Assembly (NCBI GenBank): GCA_001689415.1
Contig: LUJM01000016.1
Coordinates: 1 to 47,692 of the forward strand
DNA from: Bacteroidales bacterium M2
Lineage (GTDB): Bacteria; Bacteroidota; Bacteroidia; Bacteroidales; Muribaculaceae
DNA: 47,692 nucleotides
Direction: 5' to 3'
Shown here: positions 17,918 through 25,593 of the stretch, piece after piece
Layout of the letters: the number at the start of each line of letters is the position of its first letter
How positions within the stretch are numbered: position 1 is the stretch's first letter
Notes under the pieces: model-generated
Told to the model about the DNA's origin: nothing
What the model saw: the letters and a program-made list of their open reading frames with translations, nothing else
The model's database searches: none
Made by a program: the position numbers and the translations under genes

Positions 17918-18185
17918 CATATGCTCACAAGTCGAGGCATGGTTGCGGCAGATGAATTGATCTTCAAGCGCAGAAAGTTGGCAAGAAAGTCTAATTATTT
18001 GGCAGAATTGACGCATTGTTAGTTATGCAGGTTTGATAATTGGCAGAATCCTGTTATATTTGGGAAGAACCAAATATAACAACTATGAAAGCTTGTTCAT
18101 GAATGGTACACACATGCAATGAAAAAGAAGGAGATGATAATAGACGACATCGACTTGTATATAAAAATGTAATAGGAGTTATTAT
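17918..18185. other. AT-rich gene-free stretch before the exported-protein islet
   Basis: No supportable gene is seen. It contains a perfect 12-bp inverted repeat (18052-18081) and a 17-codon open frame at 18119-18172 that I do not trust. Base composition turns AT-rich at about 17980 and stays so to 19811. Confidence 0.5.
18052..18081. repeat. perfect 12-bp inverted repeat
   Basis: TGTTATATTTGG, a 6-base loop and CCAAATATAACA, about 105 bases before the first islet gene. It could be an operator or a weak hairpin. It has no T-tail and is not repeated elsewhere in the window. Confidence 0.7.
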
Positions 18186-18716
18186 ATGTCTGCAAAATTA
18201 TGTATATGCCTAATTCTTGGGCTCTTGACTTGCTTCAAGAGTTATAGGGGCTATGATTCCTGGAGTTTTTATGCCGGGAATAAGCAGGTTGAGATAAAGA
18301 TGCCGACGAGTTATCACTGCTATTATGAGTGCAAGACGGAATATATGGACTATATCTGCATGTTTAAGTCGGACACTATCAGCTCCAAAAATATTTTGAT
18401 TGCCGCTTACGGTGGTTCTACTTTAAACATAGATTTCGACAACACCCTATCGACTAACGATAGCATCATCCATAGAGATTCGACCTACACGGTTGCATAT
18501 AATACAAAAGAGCAGAATTATTATGTCAGAAAGCTCTTTCCTGAGGCTGATTTCTGTTTCTCGGCAATAAAAGTTGAAAAAAGATCTCTACCAATGATAG
18601 ATAGCATCTCCAAAACAATAGAAATACGAGAATTATCAAGACCAGTTAATGTTTCACCAATTCTTAAATCGCCGCCGGCGGCAAAAGATTGGGAAACAAA
18701 GAGAGTTCTTCTATAA
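18186..18716 (+). CDS. unknown exported protein, AT-rich islet
   Basis: A 176-residue protein I do not recognise. Residues 1-22 look like a signal peptide, so it is probably periplasmic or surface exposed. The mature part has several Tyr and Cys residues (YHCYYECKTEYMDYICMF) and alternating polar strands, suggesting a small beta-rich fold. The start at 18186 is supported by AGGAG 7 bases upstream, a Shine-Dalgarno motif rare in this window. Codon use is AT-rich, unlike der and ydbT on either side, which suggests acquisition. Two more exported-protein genes follow on the same strand. Confidence 0.7.
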   Translation: MSAKLCICLILGLLTCFKSYRGYDSWSFYAGNKQVEIKMPTSYHCYYECKTEYMDYICMFKSDTISSKNILIAAYGGSTLNIDFDNTLSTNDSIIHRDSTYTVAYNTKEQNYYVRKLFPEADFCFSAIKVEKRSLPMIDSISKTIEIRELSRPVNVSPILKSPPAAKDWETKRVLL

Positions 18717-18754
18717 ATGGTTTTACTGTCAATAACATTTTATCCGGTCGGTAT

Positions 18755-19012
18755 ATGAATGTAATCCCCCGCCTTATACTTAATTGTCTAATCGTATGCA
18801 TGCCTATTTATTTTAGCATGCGTGTAGAATCCAAAACTTTGGCAATTAGGGATATAGCAACCAGCACTCCTGAAACTATGATGTCTGCCAACCTCGTAGA
18901 CAGCTTATCCATTAGCTATTCAGACTCAAAATACAAAGCGCATATCACCCCTCATGAGGCATTCATAGATTCTAAGGATAATGCAAGGATTTATTTTGAC
19001 CGCGACCATTAA
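18755..19012 (+). CDS. unknown small exported or membrane-anchored protein
   Basis: An 85-residue unrecognised protein. Residues 5-22 are hydrophobic (LILNCLIVCMPIYF), a signal peptide or anchor; the remainder is polar. I chose ATG 18755. The open frame continues upstream to 18668, and there it would encode a segment resembling the C-terminal end of the third islet protein, which I interpret as a gene remnant rather than part of this gene. It shares the AT-rich composition of its neighbours and starts 38 bases after the previous stop. Confidence 0.5.
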   Translation: MNVIPRLILNCLIVCMPIYFSMRVESKTLAIRDIATSTPETMMSANLVDSLSISYSDSKYKAHITPHEAFIDSKDNARIYFDRDH

Positions 19013-19046
19013 ATCACGCCTCTACGGGCATAGCAAGTGAGGAGAT

Positions 19047-19811
19047 ATGAACAACTATCATATTTCAATTTTATTATTTGCAATCATTTTCGTTTGCTAT
19101 TCTTGTTCTTCTGCCAGCAACAATAGCAGGGAAGGTAATGATTGTGATTCTTGTGAGCTTATTCAAGATGATAATACTTCATCATTATGCCTCAATTCGC
19201 CTTCTGCAGAAATCGACACTGCGTTGTTTCACACTCAATTCGATAAGTGGAAAAAGTTTCATCACGACATAAGGAGCAAGAAGATCGACAGTCTTGATGA
19301 TGTGGAATGGCGAGGAGAACGAATATCGAGAAAAGCCGAGAGGGAAGACTCTGTAATCGAAAGATTTAATTATGAGGGGGCTGTCTATGGCAAAGTTCAG
19401 TCGAGTTTTCATCAAGATTCATTACCCCGACAAGATGTGGCAACTTTTATCATAGCTTTAGATTTGTTTTCGAACGACGAGTTTAATATCGGGCTCTTTT
19501 CCTTTGAGATATATGATAAAAATAGCAGCGTCTTTCAAAACTATCTGATAAATTTATCAGACTTGCTCCCTAATGAGGAAAAACGCCGGTTTATCTATAA
19601 CTTTACAAGGAATAGTTTATATTCATGGGTCGATAGGAATTATAATAAACTTCAACAACAAGGCATTGACCCTGAAGAATATTGGCAAACAGACTATACA
19701 AACATTTGGCCTGAATTTGCAAAATTTAATCCGGAGCTTGTAGAATGGTATAGTTCAAATGGCTTTACAGCAGAAGATCTTTCGTCCGGCCGCTTTAATA
19801 ATACCAATTAA
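19047..19811 (+). CDS. unknown lipoprotein, AT-rich islet
   Basis: A 254-residue predicted lipoprotein: a hydrophobic signal then a lipobox-like VCYSCSS around residues 17-22. It is rich in acidic and aromatic residues, with a central TFIIALDLFSNDEFNIGLFSF strand and helix-rich C-terminus. No known domain was recognised. The start is supported by GAGGAG a few bases upstream. Its final residues (SSNGFTAEDLSSGRFNN) match a frame just upstream of 18755, so the islet contains a partial duplication. Function unknown; likely envelope located. Confidence 0.7.
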   Translation: MNNYHISILLFAIIFVCYSCSSASNNSREGNDCDSCELIQDDNTSSLCLNSPSAEIDTALFHTQFDKWKKFHHDIRSKKIDSLDDVEWRGERISRKAEREDSVIERFNYEGAVYGKVQSSFHQDSLPRQDVATFIIALDLFSNDEFNIGLFSFEIYDKNSSVFQNYLINLSDLLPNEEKRRFIYNFTRNSLYSWVDRNYNKLQQQGIDPEEYWQTDYTNIWPEFAKFNPELVEWYSSNGFTAEDLSSGRFNNTN

Positions 19812-19857
19812 GTCACCCGGCGTTTTTCTTCTTGATTAATTTCAAAGCCCCCCCTAT

Positions 19858-19890
19858 CGTAGGGTCGCGGCATGCCGCAATGTCACTAAG
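19858..19890 (+). repeat. palindromic box A with downstream tail
   Basis: CGTAGGGTCGCGGCATGCCGC followed by AATGTCACTAAG. The same box and tail recur at 47660-47692 with one base changed. GCGGCATGCCGC is itself a perfect palindrome. Confidence 0.8.
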
Positions 19891-19913
19891 TTAAGGGCAA
19901 ACGCCACCCGGGC

Positions 19914-19941
19914 CTCTCGTAGGGTCGCGGCATGCCGCGAC
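19914..19941 (+). repeat. palindromic box B
   Basis: CTCTCGTAGGGTCGCGGCAT then GCCGCGAC, in the same orientation as box A and starting 60 bases later when the shared CGTAGGG is aligned. It is not followed by the structured hairpin unit. Confidence 0.8.
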
Positions 19942-19994
19942 TGGGTAGGCAATACTATCTCTCTGATAATCAACTACAAATGTTTTTGTCACCC

Positions 19995-20118
19995 GGTCGC
20001 GGCATGCCGCGACCCTACGAGAGGGCGATTAGGTAAATTGTTGTTAATCAATGGATTTACATCGCCTAATCGAGGCTTGTCTCGGAGAGCCAAGCTCCTA
20101 TCGTTGCTGTCCTTTTGA
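19995..20118 (+). repeat. structured repeat unit, copy 1
   Basis: Starts with the 20-bp perfect palindrome 19995-20014, then CCCTACGAGAGGG. Next is a copy-specific stem (CGATTAGG 20026-20033 with CCTAATCG 20065-20072; inner GTAAAT/ATTTAC). Last is a conserved hairpin at 20075-20095 (GCTTG-CAAGC outer, CTC-GAG inner, GGA loop). The segment CTCCTATCGTTGC shared with the distant copy follows. Confidence 0.75.
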
Positions 20119-20150
20119 ATAATCAACCCTTAAGTAAACAGCATTGTGCT

Positions 20151-20242
20151 GCGACCCTACGAGAGGGCGGTTAGATAGGATGTTGACGATCTGTAAGTTA
20201 GTATCGTCTGACCATGGCTTGTTTCGGAGGGCCAAGCTCCTA
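20151..20242 (+). repeat. structured repeat unit, copy 2
   Basis: Lies exactly 142 bases after copy 1 and shares its two conserved boxes. The middle stem has different sequence but still pairs (GGTTAGA 20169-20175 with TCTGACC 20207-20213; GACGAT with ATCGTC). In the terminal hairpin 20217-20237 the inner pairs are TTC/GGG, so two pairs became G-T wobbles. Homology ends at the ydbT stop codon. Confidence 0.75.
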
Positions 20243-21721
20243 TTACTTACCTGAAGCTTCGATTTGCTTTGAAAGCAGCAAATCGTATATCGCCATGGCC
20301 TGGTCCAGGCGGAGACTTCTGATTGTGAATGAAGAGCCGGAGGTTGAGAGGGAGAGCGATACACGCCCTGTAAAGCGCGTAAACGGTGTGCGCATTATTC
20401 TCACGACCTCGACATTATCGTACTTCATGTAGTTTTCTATTTCGGCAAAGCGCCCGTTGCCTATAATCAGATATGATTCGCGCAGCGAGATATAGCTATG
20501 GCGCACAGCAAGTATGCCCTTGGGTATTCCGGCCAAGAGGTAGGTGCCTGGGAGTATCAACCATACGTATAGCCCGAAATGCCACAATATCGCAGCGGTC
20601 ACAAAGGAGATAATCAGATCGGGCAAGAGGGTATGCACGAAAAGCCCATTGCCGGACTTGGCAGAGGCTATTTGGGATTCCGACTGATAATTCTGCCCGA
20701 GCCACCAGCCGAGGAAAAAGTCGGAACAATCTCGAGTGTAAATCTTCAGATTATCGTCTTCCTTCCGGGCCGTCGAGTTAAAAGCCTGCCTAAGCGCGAT
20801 CGAGCACAGGCCGAAGCGTTTCTCCAAGAAATTACGTTTTACCCAAACGGTGCATATCTTATCGTTTGCAAAGCGGCTACTCATACGCGAAAACAAGCCA
20901 TGCCGAAAAGTAAGTATCTTGCTGTCGTAAGTAAGTGAAAGGTCGAAATTGCGCAGCAGCACCCTCCCGAGCCACAATACGAGCGATAATAGATAGGTGA
21001 TTACCAAGACTATCGCCATACCGGCCAGCGACACCGCGAAATTGCCTAACTGAGATTCGAGATAGCCCGCCACCATATCTATTACGCTATCAGGCAGGTC
21101 GGAGAGTGAGTTAAAAACGACAACGAGGAAACCGCCGAGGACCGCCATACCTTTCAGGTGGTTCTGGCACAGAGCATCGAGCAAGAGGTCCTTGTTACTG
21201 AAGTCAATTACCGAAGTGGGACAGTATACAGGGGGAATATCCGGCGCAAGAGGCTGGGGCTTTTCCTGTATTTCAACTTCGTCGAGTAAATATTGCCAGT
21301 CGGCCTCGCTTAGAATCAGTTCAATTTCCTCACCTTTAGTTGCAAGGGTGTCGAAAAACACACCTCTGAGGTTTAGAAGCCTGTAAAGCACTCCCTGCCT
21401 GGTGCGTAGAGTGTGTATGCGGTCGAGAGGAATGGTAGTAGAAGCCCGGCTTATCAAATTGTGGCGATATATCAGACTGCCGTTTTCGACATGAAATTTT
21501 ATCTGATAGTACGATACACAAGCAAGTACAAATGCCAAAGCCGCCGTCGCAGCAATCATTATCCCAACTTTCAACAGATGATCAAAAAATCCGCCGTCGG
21601 ATTTGAAGATTTCGTATGCAAGAAAGAAAATGATTGCGTTGAATGCGATTCGGAAGTATTTCAGGAAATAGATAACGAACGCACCGAGGCTCATCCTCTG
21701 AGGGACTCTGAAATCAGTCAT
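20243..21721 (-). CDS. bacterial-PH-domain membrane protein, YdbT-like
   Basis: A 492-residue membrane protein with repeated bPH2 (DUF304/YdbT) domains separated by pairs of hydrophobic helices. bPH2-like segments include the region around RASTTIPLDRIHTLRTRQGV near residue 95, one near SRMSSRFANDKICTVWVKRN in the middle, and a third near the C-terminus (LIIGNGRFAEIENYMKYDNVEVV). In Bacillus YdbS/YdbT give resistance to certain bacteriocins; the molecular role is not settled. It overlaps the preceding ydbS-like gene by 8 bases, so both are translated from one message. Its stop codon abuts a dispersed repeat. Confidence 0.8.
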   Translation of the reverse strand: MTDFRVPQRMSLGAFVIYFLKYFRIAFNAIIFFLAYEIFKSDGGFFDHLLKVGIMIAATAALAFVLACVSYYQIKFHVENGSLIYRHNLISRASTTIPLDRIHTLRTRQGVLYRLLNLRGVFFDTLATKGEEIELILSEADWQYLLDEVEIQEKPQPLAPDIPPVYCPTSVIDFSNKDLLLDALCQNHLKGMAVLGGFLVVVFNSLSDLPDSVIDMVAGYLESQLGNFAVSLAGMAIVLVITYLLSLVLWLGRVLLRNFDLSLTYDSKILTFRHGLFSRMSSRFANDKICTVWVKRNFLEKRFGLCSIALRQAFNSTARKEDDNLKIYTRDCSDFFLGWWLGQNYQSESQIASAKSGNGLFVHTLLPDLIISFVTAAILWHFGLYVWLILPGTYLLAGIPKGILAVRHSYISLRESYLIIGNGRFAEIENYMKYDNVEVVRIMRTPFTRFTGRVSLSLSTSGSSFTIRSLRLDQAMAIYDLLLSKQIEASGK

Positions 21722-22217
21722 AATCGCGATTGAGCCTTTGAGTCAATAGATTCTTGATCTGCTCTGCCTCTTTCAACGGCAGGCCTTGAATGACAATCGA
21801 AGATAATCCTTGTGCACCATTTACCACTTCAACCGCGCTGAGGCCAAAAAATTTGGTCACAGGGTTCTGCGAGATACTTACCTGTTGAATCTTGGCGAAT
21901 GGCACAGTTGTGATTTTATTGAAAATCACCCCGCTTCGGTAAGTAATGTCGTGCTCTCGAATCGCGTAGCCTTTGTAGAGATATGCCTTAGATAGAATTA
22001 TAATATTGACAATAAAGGATATAACTATCACAATCTCGGCAGCGATGCACCACCATACAAAGCCGGTAAACAACAAGCACAAAGCCAATGCCGCTAAAAC
22101 AGTGTACGCAATGGCAGCATTTGCAATCTGCACCGATTTATACTTGGGGCTGACAGGGCGAAAATCAAGGTAATCAATCGCGTAGGATGTATCGGGCTCT
22201 ATCCTGAGATTGTCCAT
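21714..22217 (-). CDS. bacterial-PH-domain membrane protein, YdbS-like
   Basis: A 167-residue protein with two adjacent hydrophobic helices (about residues 30-75) followed by one bPH2 domain, recognisable in the REHDITYRSGVIFNKITTVP and FAKIQQVSISQNP segments and a C-terminal GLPLKEAEQIKNLL. This is the usual YdbS partner of the longer YdbT-like protein. It starts 21 bases after the fused tsaE-birA gene and overlaps ydbT, so it is part of the large minus-strand operon. Confidence 0.8.
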   Translation of the reverse strand: MDNLRIEPDTSYAIDYLDFRPVSPKYKSVQIANAAIAYTVLAALALCLLFTGFVWWCIAAEIVIVISFIVNIIILSKAYLYKGYAIREHDITYRSGVIFNKITTVPFAKIQQVSISQNPVTKFFGLSAVEVVNGAQGLSSIVIQGLPLKEAEQIKNLLTQRLNRDYD

Positions 22218-22238
22218 ACGAATTCCTTTTTATATTAT

Positions 22239-23399
22239 TCAAATCTTGTAAGCAACTTCCTTGAAAGCGTACACATTGCCGTCGGAGAGGTGGAGAGTGC
22301 CGTCGGTTTCGACATCTGTGATAGCCGCCCGGAATTGAGTTCCGTCGGGGCGCAAGAAGGTGTATTCGCGACCATCGCCACGGTAAAGTCGCCGCATATA
22401 CCTGAGTTTCAGCTCAGCAGCGTCGCCTTTGTAGTTGTCGACATAATCGGCAAGACGGACTGCGAGCGATTCGAGAAGAGGCTCTAAAGCAGTCTCAGTG
22501 CCAATTATATTAATCAAGGATATTGGATTCGGGGCATCGGAAAGAAACACACTCTGGTTGACATTGAGCCCGATACCTGCTATCGAGCGGTCTATGCAAG
22601 CGCCCGAGAGTTTGTTCTCGATAAGGATGCCCGAAATCTTGTAGTCGTCGATATATATATCGTTGGGCCACTTAATTTTAGCCCGCTTGTCACAGTTTGC
22701 CAGCTCGAGCACACTATCGATAGTATCTGCCACAGCAAGCGAAATGAGCATCGATAGTTCGAACTGCCTCGCGGCATGCATTGAAGAGGGTCTGAAAAGC
22801 TGCGAAAAAGTAAGGTTAGCTCCCGGCTCAGCCTCCCATGAAGCCCCTCGCTGTCCCCTGCCGGCAGTCTGGCTTCGGGCAGCAATAACTGTTGCAGCCT
22901 CAGCATCAGGCATATCAGACAGCACGGCGTTTGTGCTTCCACAAACGTCGAGCCATGTAATAAGCGGAATCATATATTCCGAAATAGTAAGAGTGCGCGA
23001 GTCGTCGTCGTTGACAGCGATTCTCACAGTCACAGTATCCTGGGGCAGGGCTGCAGCAATGCGCTCGGGCCATTCGATGAGGCACACAGCACCCGAATCA
23101 AAGTAGTCTTCGATGCCAAGCTCGATAGCCTCGTCGAGATTTTCGATACGGTAGAAATCGAAATGATAAATCAGCTCGGCAGTTGTATCAGAGCGATACT
23201 CGTTGATAAGCGCGAATGTGGGCGATGCGGTTTCTTCGGGGTCAACACCAAGCACACCACAGAGGGCGTTGATAAAGGTAGTCTTACCTGCACCCATGTC
23301 ACCATAGAATGCGAATACGGTATTGTCGCCCATCAGGGCTGCAAACTCACGAGCAGCGGCCTCAAGAGCGGCCTCGTTGGGTATCTGTATAGTTTTCAT
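22239..23399 (-). CDS. TsaE-BirA fusion: t6A-synthesis ATPase plus biotin-protein ligase
   Basis: One 386-residue open frame holds two complete enzymes. Residues 1-141 are TsaE, the ATPase that helps TsaB/TsaD make threonylcarbamoyl-A37 in tRNA: Walker A GDMGAGKT at 33-40, ASPTFALINEY and YHFDFYRI. Residues 143-386 are a biotin-[acetyl-CoA carboxylase] ligase without the DNA-binding domain: GSTN, GRGQRG at 180-185, KWPNDIYI and GIGLNVNQ. There is no linker: the BirA part begins at Met143, whose ATG (22973) could also act as an internal start. The first codon overlaps the porX-like stop by 4 bases. Each half has normal length, so this looks like loss of the stop between two coupled genes. Confidence 0.88.
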   Translation of the reverse strand: MKTIQIPNEAALEAAAREFAALMGDNTVFAFYGDMGAGKTTFINALCGVLGVDPEETASPTFALINEYRSDTTAELIYHFDFYRIENLDEAIELGIEDYFDSGAVCLIEWPERIAAALPQDTVTVRIAVNDDDSRTLTISEYMIPLITWLDVCGSTNAVLSDMPDAEAATVIAARSQTAGRGQRGASWEAEPGANLTFSQLFRPSSMHAARQFELSMLISLAVADTIDSVLELANCDKRAKIKWPNDIYIDDYKISGILIENKLSGACIDRSIAGIGLNVNQSVFLSDAPNPISLINIIGTETALEPLLESLAVRLADYVDNYKGDAAELKLRYMRRLYRGDGREYTFLRPDGTQFRAAITDVETDGTLHLSDGNVYAFKEVAYKI

Positions 23400-24937
23400 T
23401 TCGGCGATAATGTGATTAATGGCACAAGCATTTCTTCCATCGAAATACCTCCGTGCTGGAATGTGCCGGTATAGTATTGAACGTAATAATTGTAATTGTT
23501 TGGATAGGCAAAGAAATCATCGGGAGCAGCGAATATGTATGTGGTAGACACATTCGGCGCAGGCAAGCCAAATCGCGCCGGCTGCTTGATTTCATATACC
23601 TGTTTATTGTTGTAGGCGAGGTTCTTACCCAGCTTGTAGCGCAGGTTGGTATTGGTATTCTTGTCGCCGACAACCTTTACAGCATTGTCGACCCTTATAG
23701 TGCCATGGTCGGTAGTGAGCACAATCTTATACCCGCGCTCGGCAATGCGTCGGAAAATCTCGAGGGCTGCCGAATGCCTGAACCACGATTCGGTAAGCGA
23801 GCGATAGGCGGCATTTGTGGCTGCCAGCTCGCGGATCATCTTCGATTCGGTACGCGCATGAGAGAGCATGTCGATGAAATTGAAGACTATGACATTGAGG
23901 TCGTTATCCTCGATTTTTCGAAAATCCCTCAATAGGCGGTCACCTGCGGCGTTGTCGTTGATTTTGTTATAAGAGAACTTGCAACGACGACGATAGCGCT
24001 CGAACAAAGTGGCAATCAATGGCGATTCGTTGATATTCTTGCCTTCCTCAGAGTCTTCGTCGACCCACAGTTCGGGAAACATTTTCTCAATCTGTGCGGG
24101 CATCAACCCCGAGAAAATGGCATTTCGCGCATACTGGGTGGCTGTGGGGAGTATAGTGGTATACAGGCTCTCGTCGAATGTGAAATACTCGGCAAGTATG
24201 GGCTTGATAGTCCTCCACTGGTCAAGGCGGAAATTGTCGATGAGGATAAAGAATACTTTCTCCCCGGCATCGAGCAATGGGAAAACCTTGCGCGGAATTA
24301 CTCGGGGACTCATCAGCGGGCCGTCGTCGTCGGTGACCCAGTCCTCGTAATTACGCTTCACCCATTTGTAGAATTCCTTGTCGGCCTCGCGCTTCTGGTC
24401 TTCGAGCATTTCGAGCATATTGGTATCAGCAGTAGCCAGTTCCATTTCGCGGTATACGAGGCGACCATATAGGTCGGCCCAATCCTCGAAAGAGTTGGCG
24501 CTGTTGATGAGCATACCGAGCTGGCCAAACTCCTCGCGGTAGTCGCGGGTTGCTTTCTCGGAGACAAGTCTTTCGCTATGAAGGTGCTTCTTTATGGCAA
24601 TGAGAATCTGGTTGGGATTTACAGGCTTGATGAGATAGTCGGCAATCTTGCTACCGACAGCCTGGTCCATAATATTCTCTTCCTCGCTTTTGGTAATCAT
24701 TATAACGGGCGTCTCGGGACGGCGTTGCTTGATTAAGGCGAGGGTTTCGAGTCCGGTAAGACCCGGCATATTCTCGTCGAGGATAATGAGATCGAAAGTC
24801 TCGGTATCGGCCATATCGAGAGCATCACGGCCATTATTGGCAGTGACAACATCATAGCCCTTGTTTCGCAGAAACATCAGGTGAGGCTTGAGGAGGTCGA
24901 TCTCGTCATCGGCCCAAAGAATCCGTTGTTTGTTCAT
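23396..24937 (-). CDS. porX: PorX-like response regulator with PglZ domain
   Basis: A 513-residue cytosolic protein. Residues 5-120 form a CheY-like receiver with phospho-acceptor Asp54 (LIILDENMPG), acidic pair near residue 10-12 and the conserved Lys in LIKPV. The rest is a PglZ domain of the alkaline-phosphatase superfamily (FFILIDNFRLDQW, VFNFIDMLSHARTE, VLTTDHGTIRVDN). This matches PorX, which with PorY controls type IX secretion genes in Porphyromonas; homologues occur in Bacteroidales that lack that secretion system. No histidine kinase is adjacent. It overlaps both neighbours by 4 bases. Confidence 0.88.
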   Translation of the reverse strand: MNKQRILWADDEIDLLKPHLMFLRNKGYDVVTANNGRDALDMADTETFDLIILDENMPGLTGLETLALIKQRRPETPVIMITKSEEENIMDQAVGSKIADYLIKPVNPNQILIAIKKHLHSERLVSEKATRDYREEFGQLGMLINSANSFEDWADLYGRLVYREMELATADTNMLEMLEDQKREADKEFYKWVKRNYEDWVTDDDGPLMSPRVIPRKVFPLLDAGEKVFFILIDNFRLDQWRTIKPILAEYFTFDESLYTTILPTATQYARNAIFSGLMPAQIEKMFPELWVDEDSEEGKNINESPLIATLFERYRRRCKFSYNKINDNAAGDRLLRDFRKIEDNDLNVIVFNFIDMLSHARTESKMIRELAATNAAYRSLTESWFRHSAALEIFRRIAERGYKIVLTTDHGTIRVDNAVKVVGDKNTNTNLRYKLGKNLAYNNKQVYEIKQPARFGLPAPNVSTTYIFAAPDDFFAYPNNYNYYVQYYTGTFQHGGISMEEMLVPLITLSPK

Positions 24938-25593
24938 ATGGCAAAGTTAGTCTTTTCATCGCTAATAAGCAATAGCGGAGACTCAGGCCCAAGGTTAAAT
25001 ATGAGGTCTAAAATGCTAAGTTTGGGTAAAAAACCATAATTGGCGGCCCTCAACTGCCAGTAAGTTTGCGGCGCCGGAATCTTCGAAAAATCTACCCGGG
25101 AGTAATCGTCGAAGGTATCGCCGACATCTTCCTTGCCTATTATTTCGGTATCGATGCCAAGCACATTACGAATAATAGCATCGGCCTCAAGCACCATTGA
25201 GCATATGCTCTGCCCCTCGGCCTTGAGCACGGAGGCGAAACGGTCGATATAGAATTCGAAAAACGGAGTGCGGCCATATGCCGATTCGAGGGCCTGGAGA
25301 TGCACTTCCCACCAACGGCCATGAGCACTGACAGTAACATCCAGCCAAGTGAGGTTTCCGGCAAGGAAGGCCCCTTCGGGACGGCTGACAGGCACGGTGA
25401 GCCTCAGTTCGCCACGGGCATCGGCGATGCTATATCGGTGCACCGACTTGAAGCGTTTGTCGTAGCGCAAAGAAGTATCAACAACGGCCTTGCGATACTG
25501 AGCCATAGCCGCATAATACGCCACGCTGCCAAACAATTGCGGAGGCAGCAGAGCCACCTTGTCGGCAGGTTGCGTTGTCAGCGGCGTGCTCAT
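24934..25593 (-). CDS. WbqC-like family protein
   Basis: A 219-residue cytosolic protein of the WbqC family. The N-terminal LLPPQLFGSVAYYAAMAQYR and following RYDKRFKSVHRY, LTVPVSR and W-x-V-HLQALESAYGRTPFFEFY segments are characteristic. Some members lie in O-antigen clusters, but the one after lepB in Bacteroidales has no proven reaction. It overlaps lepB and porX by 4 bases each, so it is a fixed member of this operon. Confidence 0.85.
   Translation of the reverse strand: MSTPLTTQPADKVALLPPQLFGSVAYYAAMAQYRKAVVDTSLRYDKRFKSVHRYSIADARGELRLTVPVSRPEGAFLAGNLTWLDVTVSAHGRWWEVHLQALESAYGRTPFFEFYIDRFASVLKAEGQSICSMVLEADAIIRNVLGIDTEIIGKEDVGDTFDDYSRVDFSKIPAPQTYWQLRAANYGFLPKLSILDLIFNLGPESPLLLISDEKTNFAI

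Larger units (their letters stand above)
19812..20242. repeat. repeat field: palindromic boxes plus two tandem structured units
   Basis: No gene is present. The stretch holds palindromic GC-rich boxes in both orientations and a direct repeat of period 142 bases (20009-20102 and 20151-20242). It begins after the lipoprotein stop and runs up to the ydbT stop codon. The same family recurs inverted at 47551-47692. Confidence 0.85.

Noticed and set aside
18119..18172. 17-codon ORF (starts MKKKEM)
   Set aside because: Too short, no clear ribosome site and no recognisable relatives; likely chance in AT-rich DNA.
19812..20242. tRNA, attachment site or oriC in the repeat field
   Set aside because: No cloverleaf, no CCA-type end, no DnaA-box cluster; the folding is explained by the repeat units.
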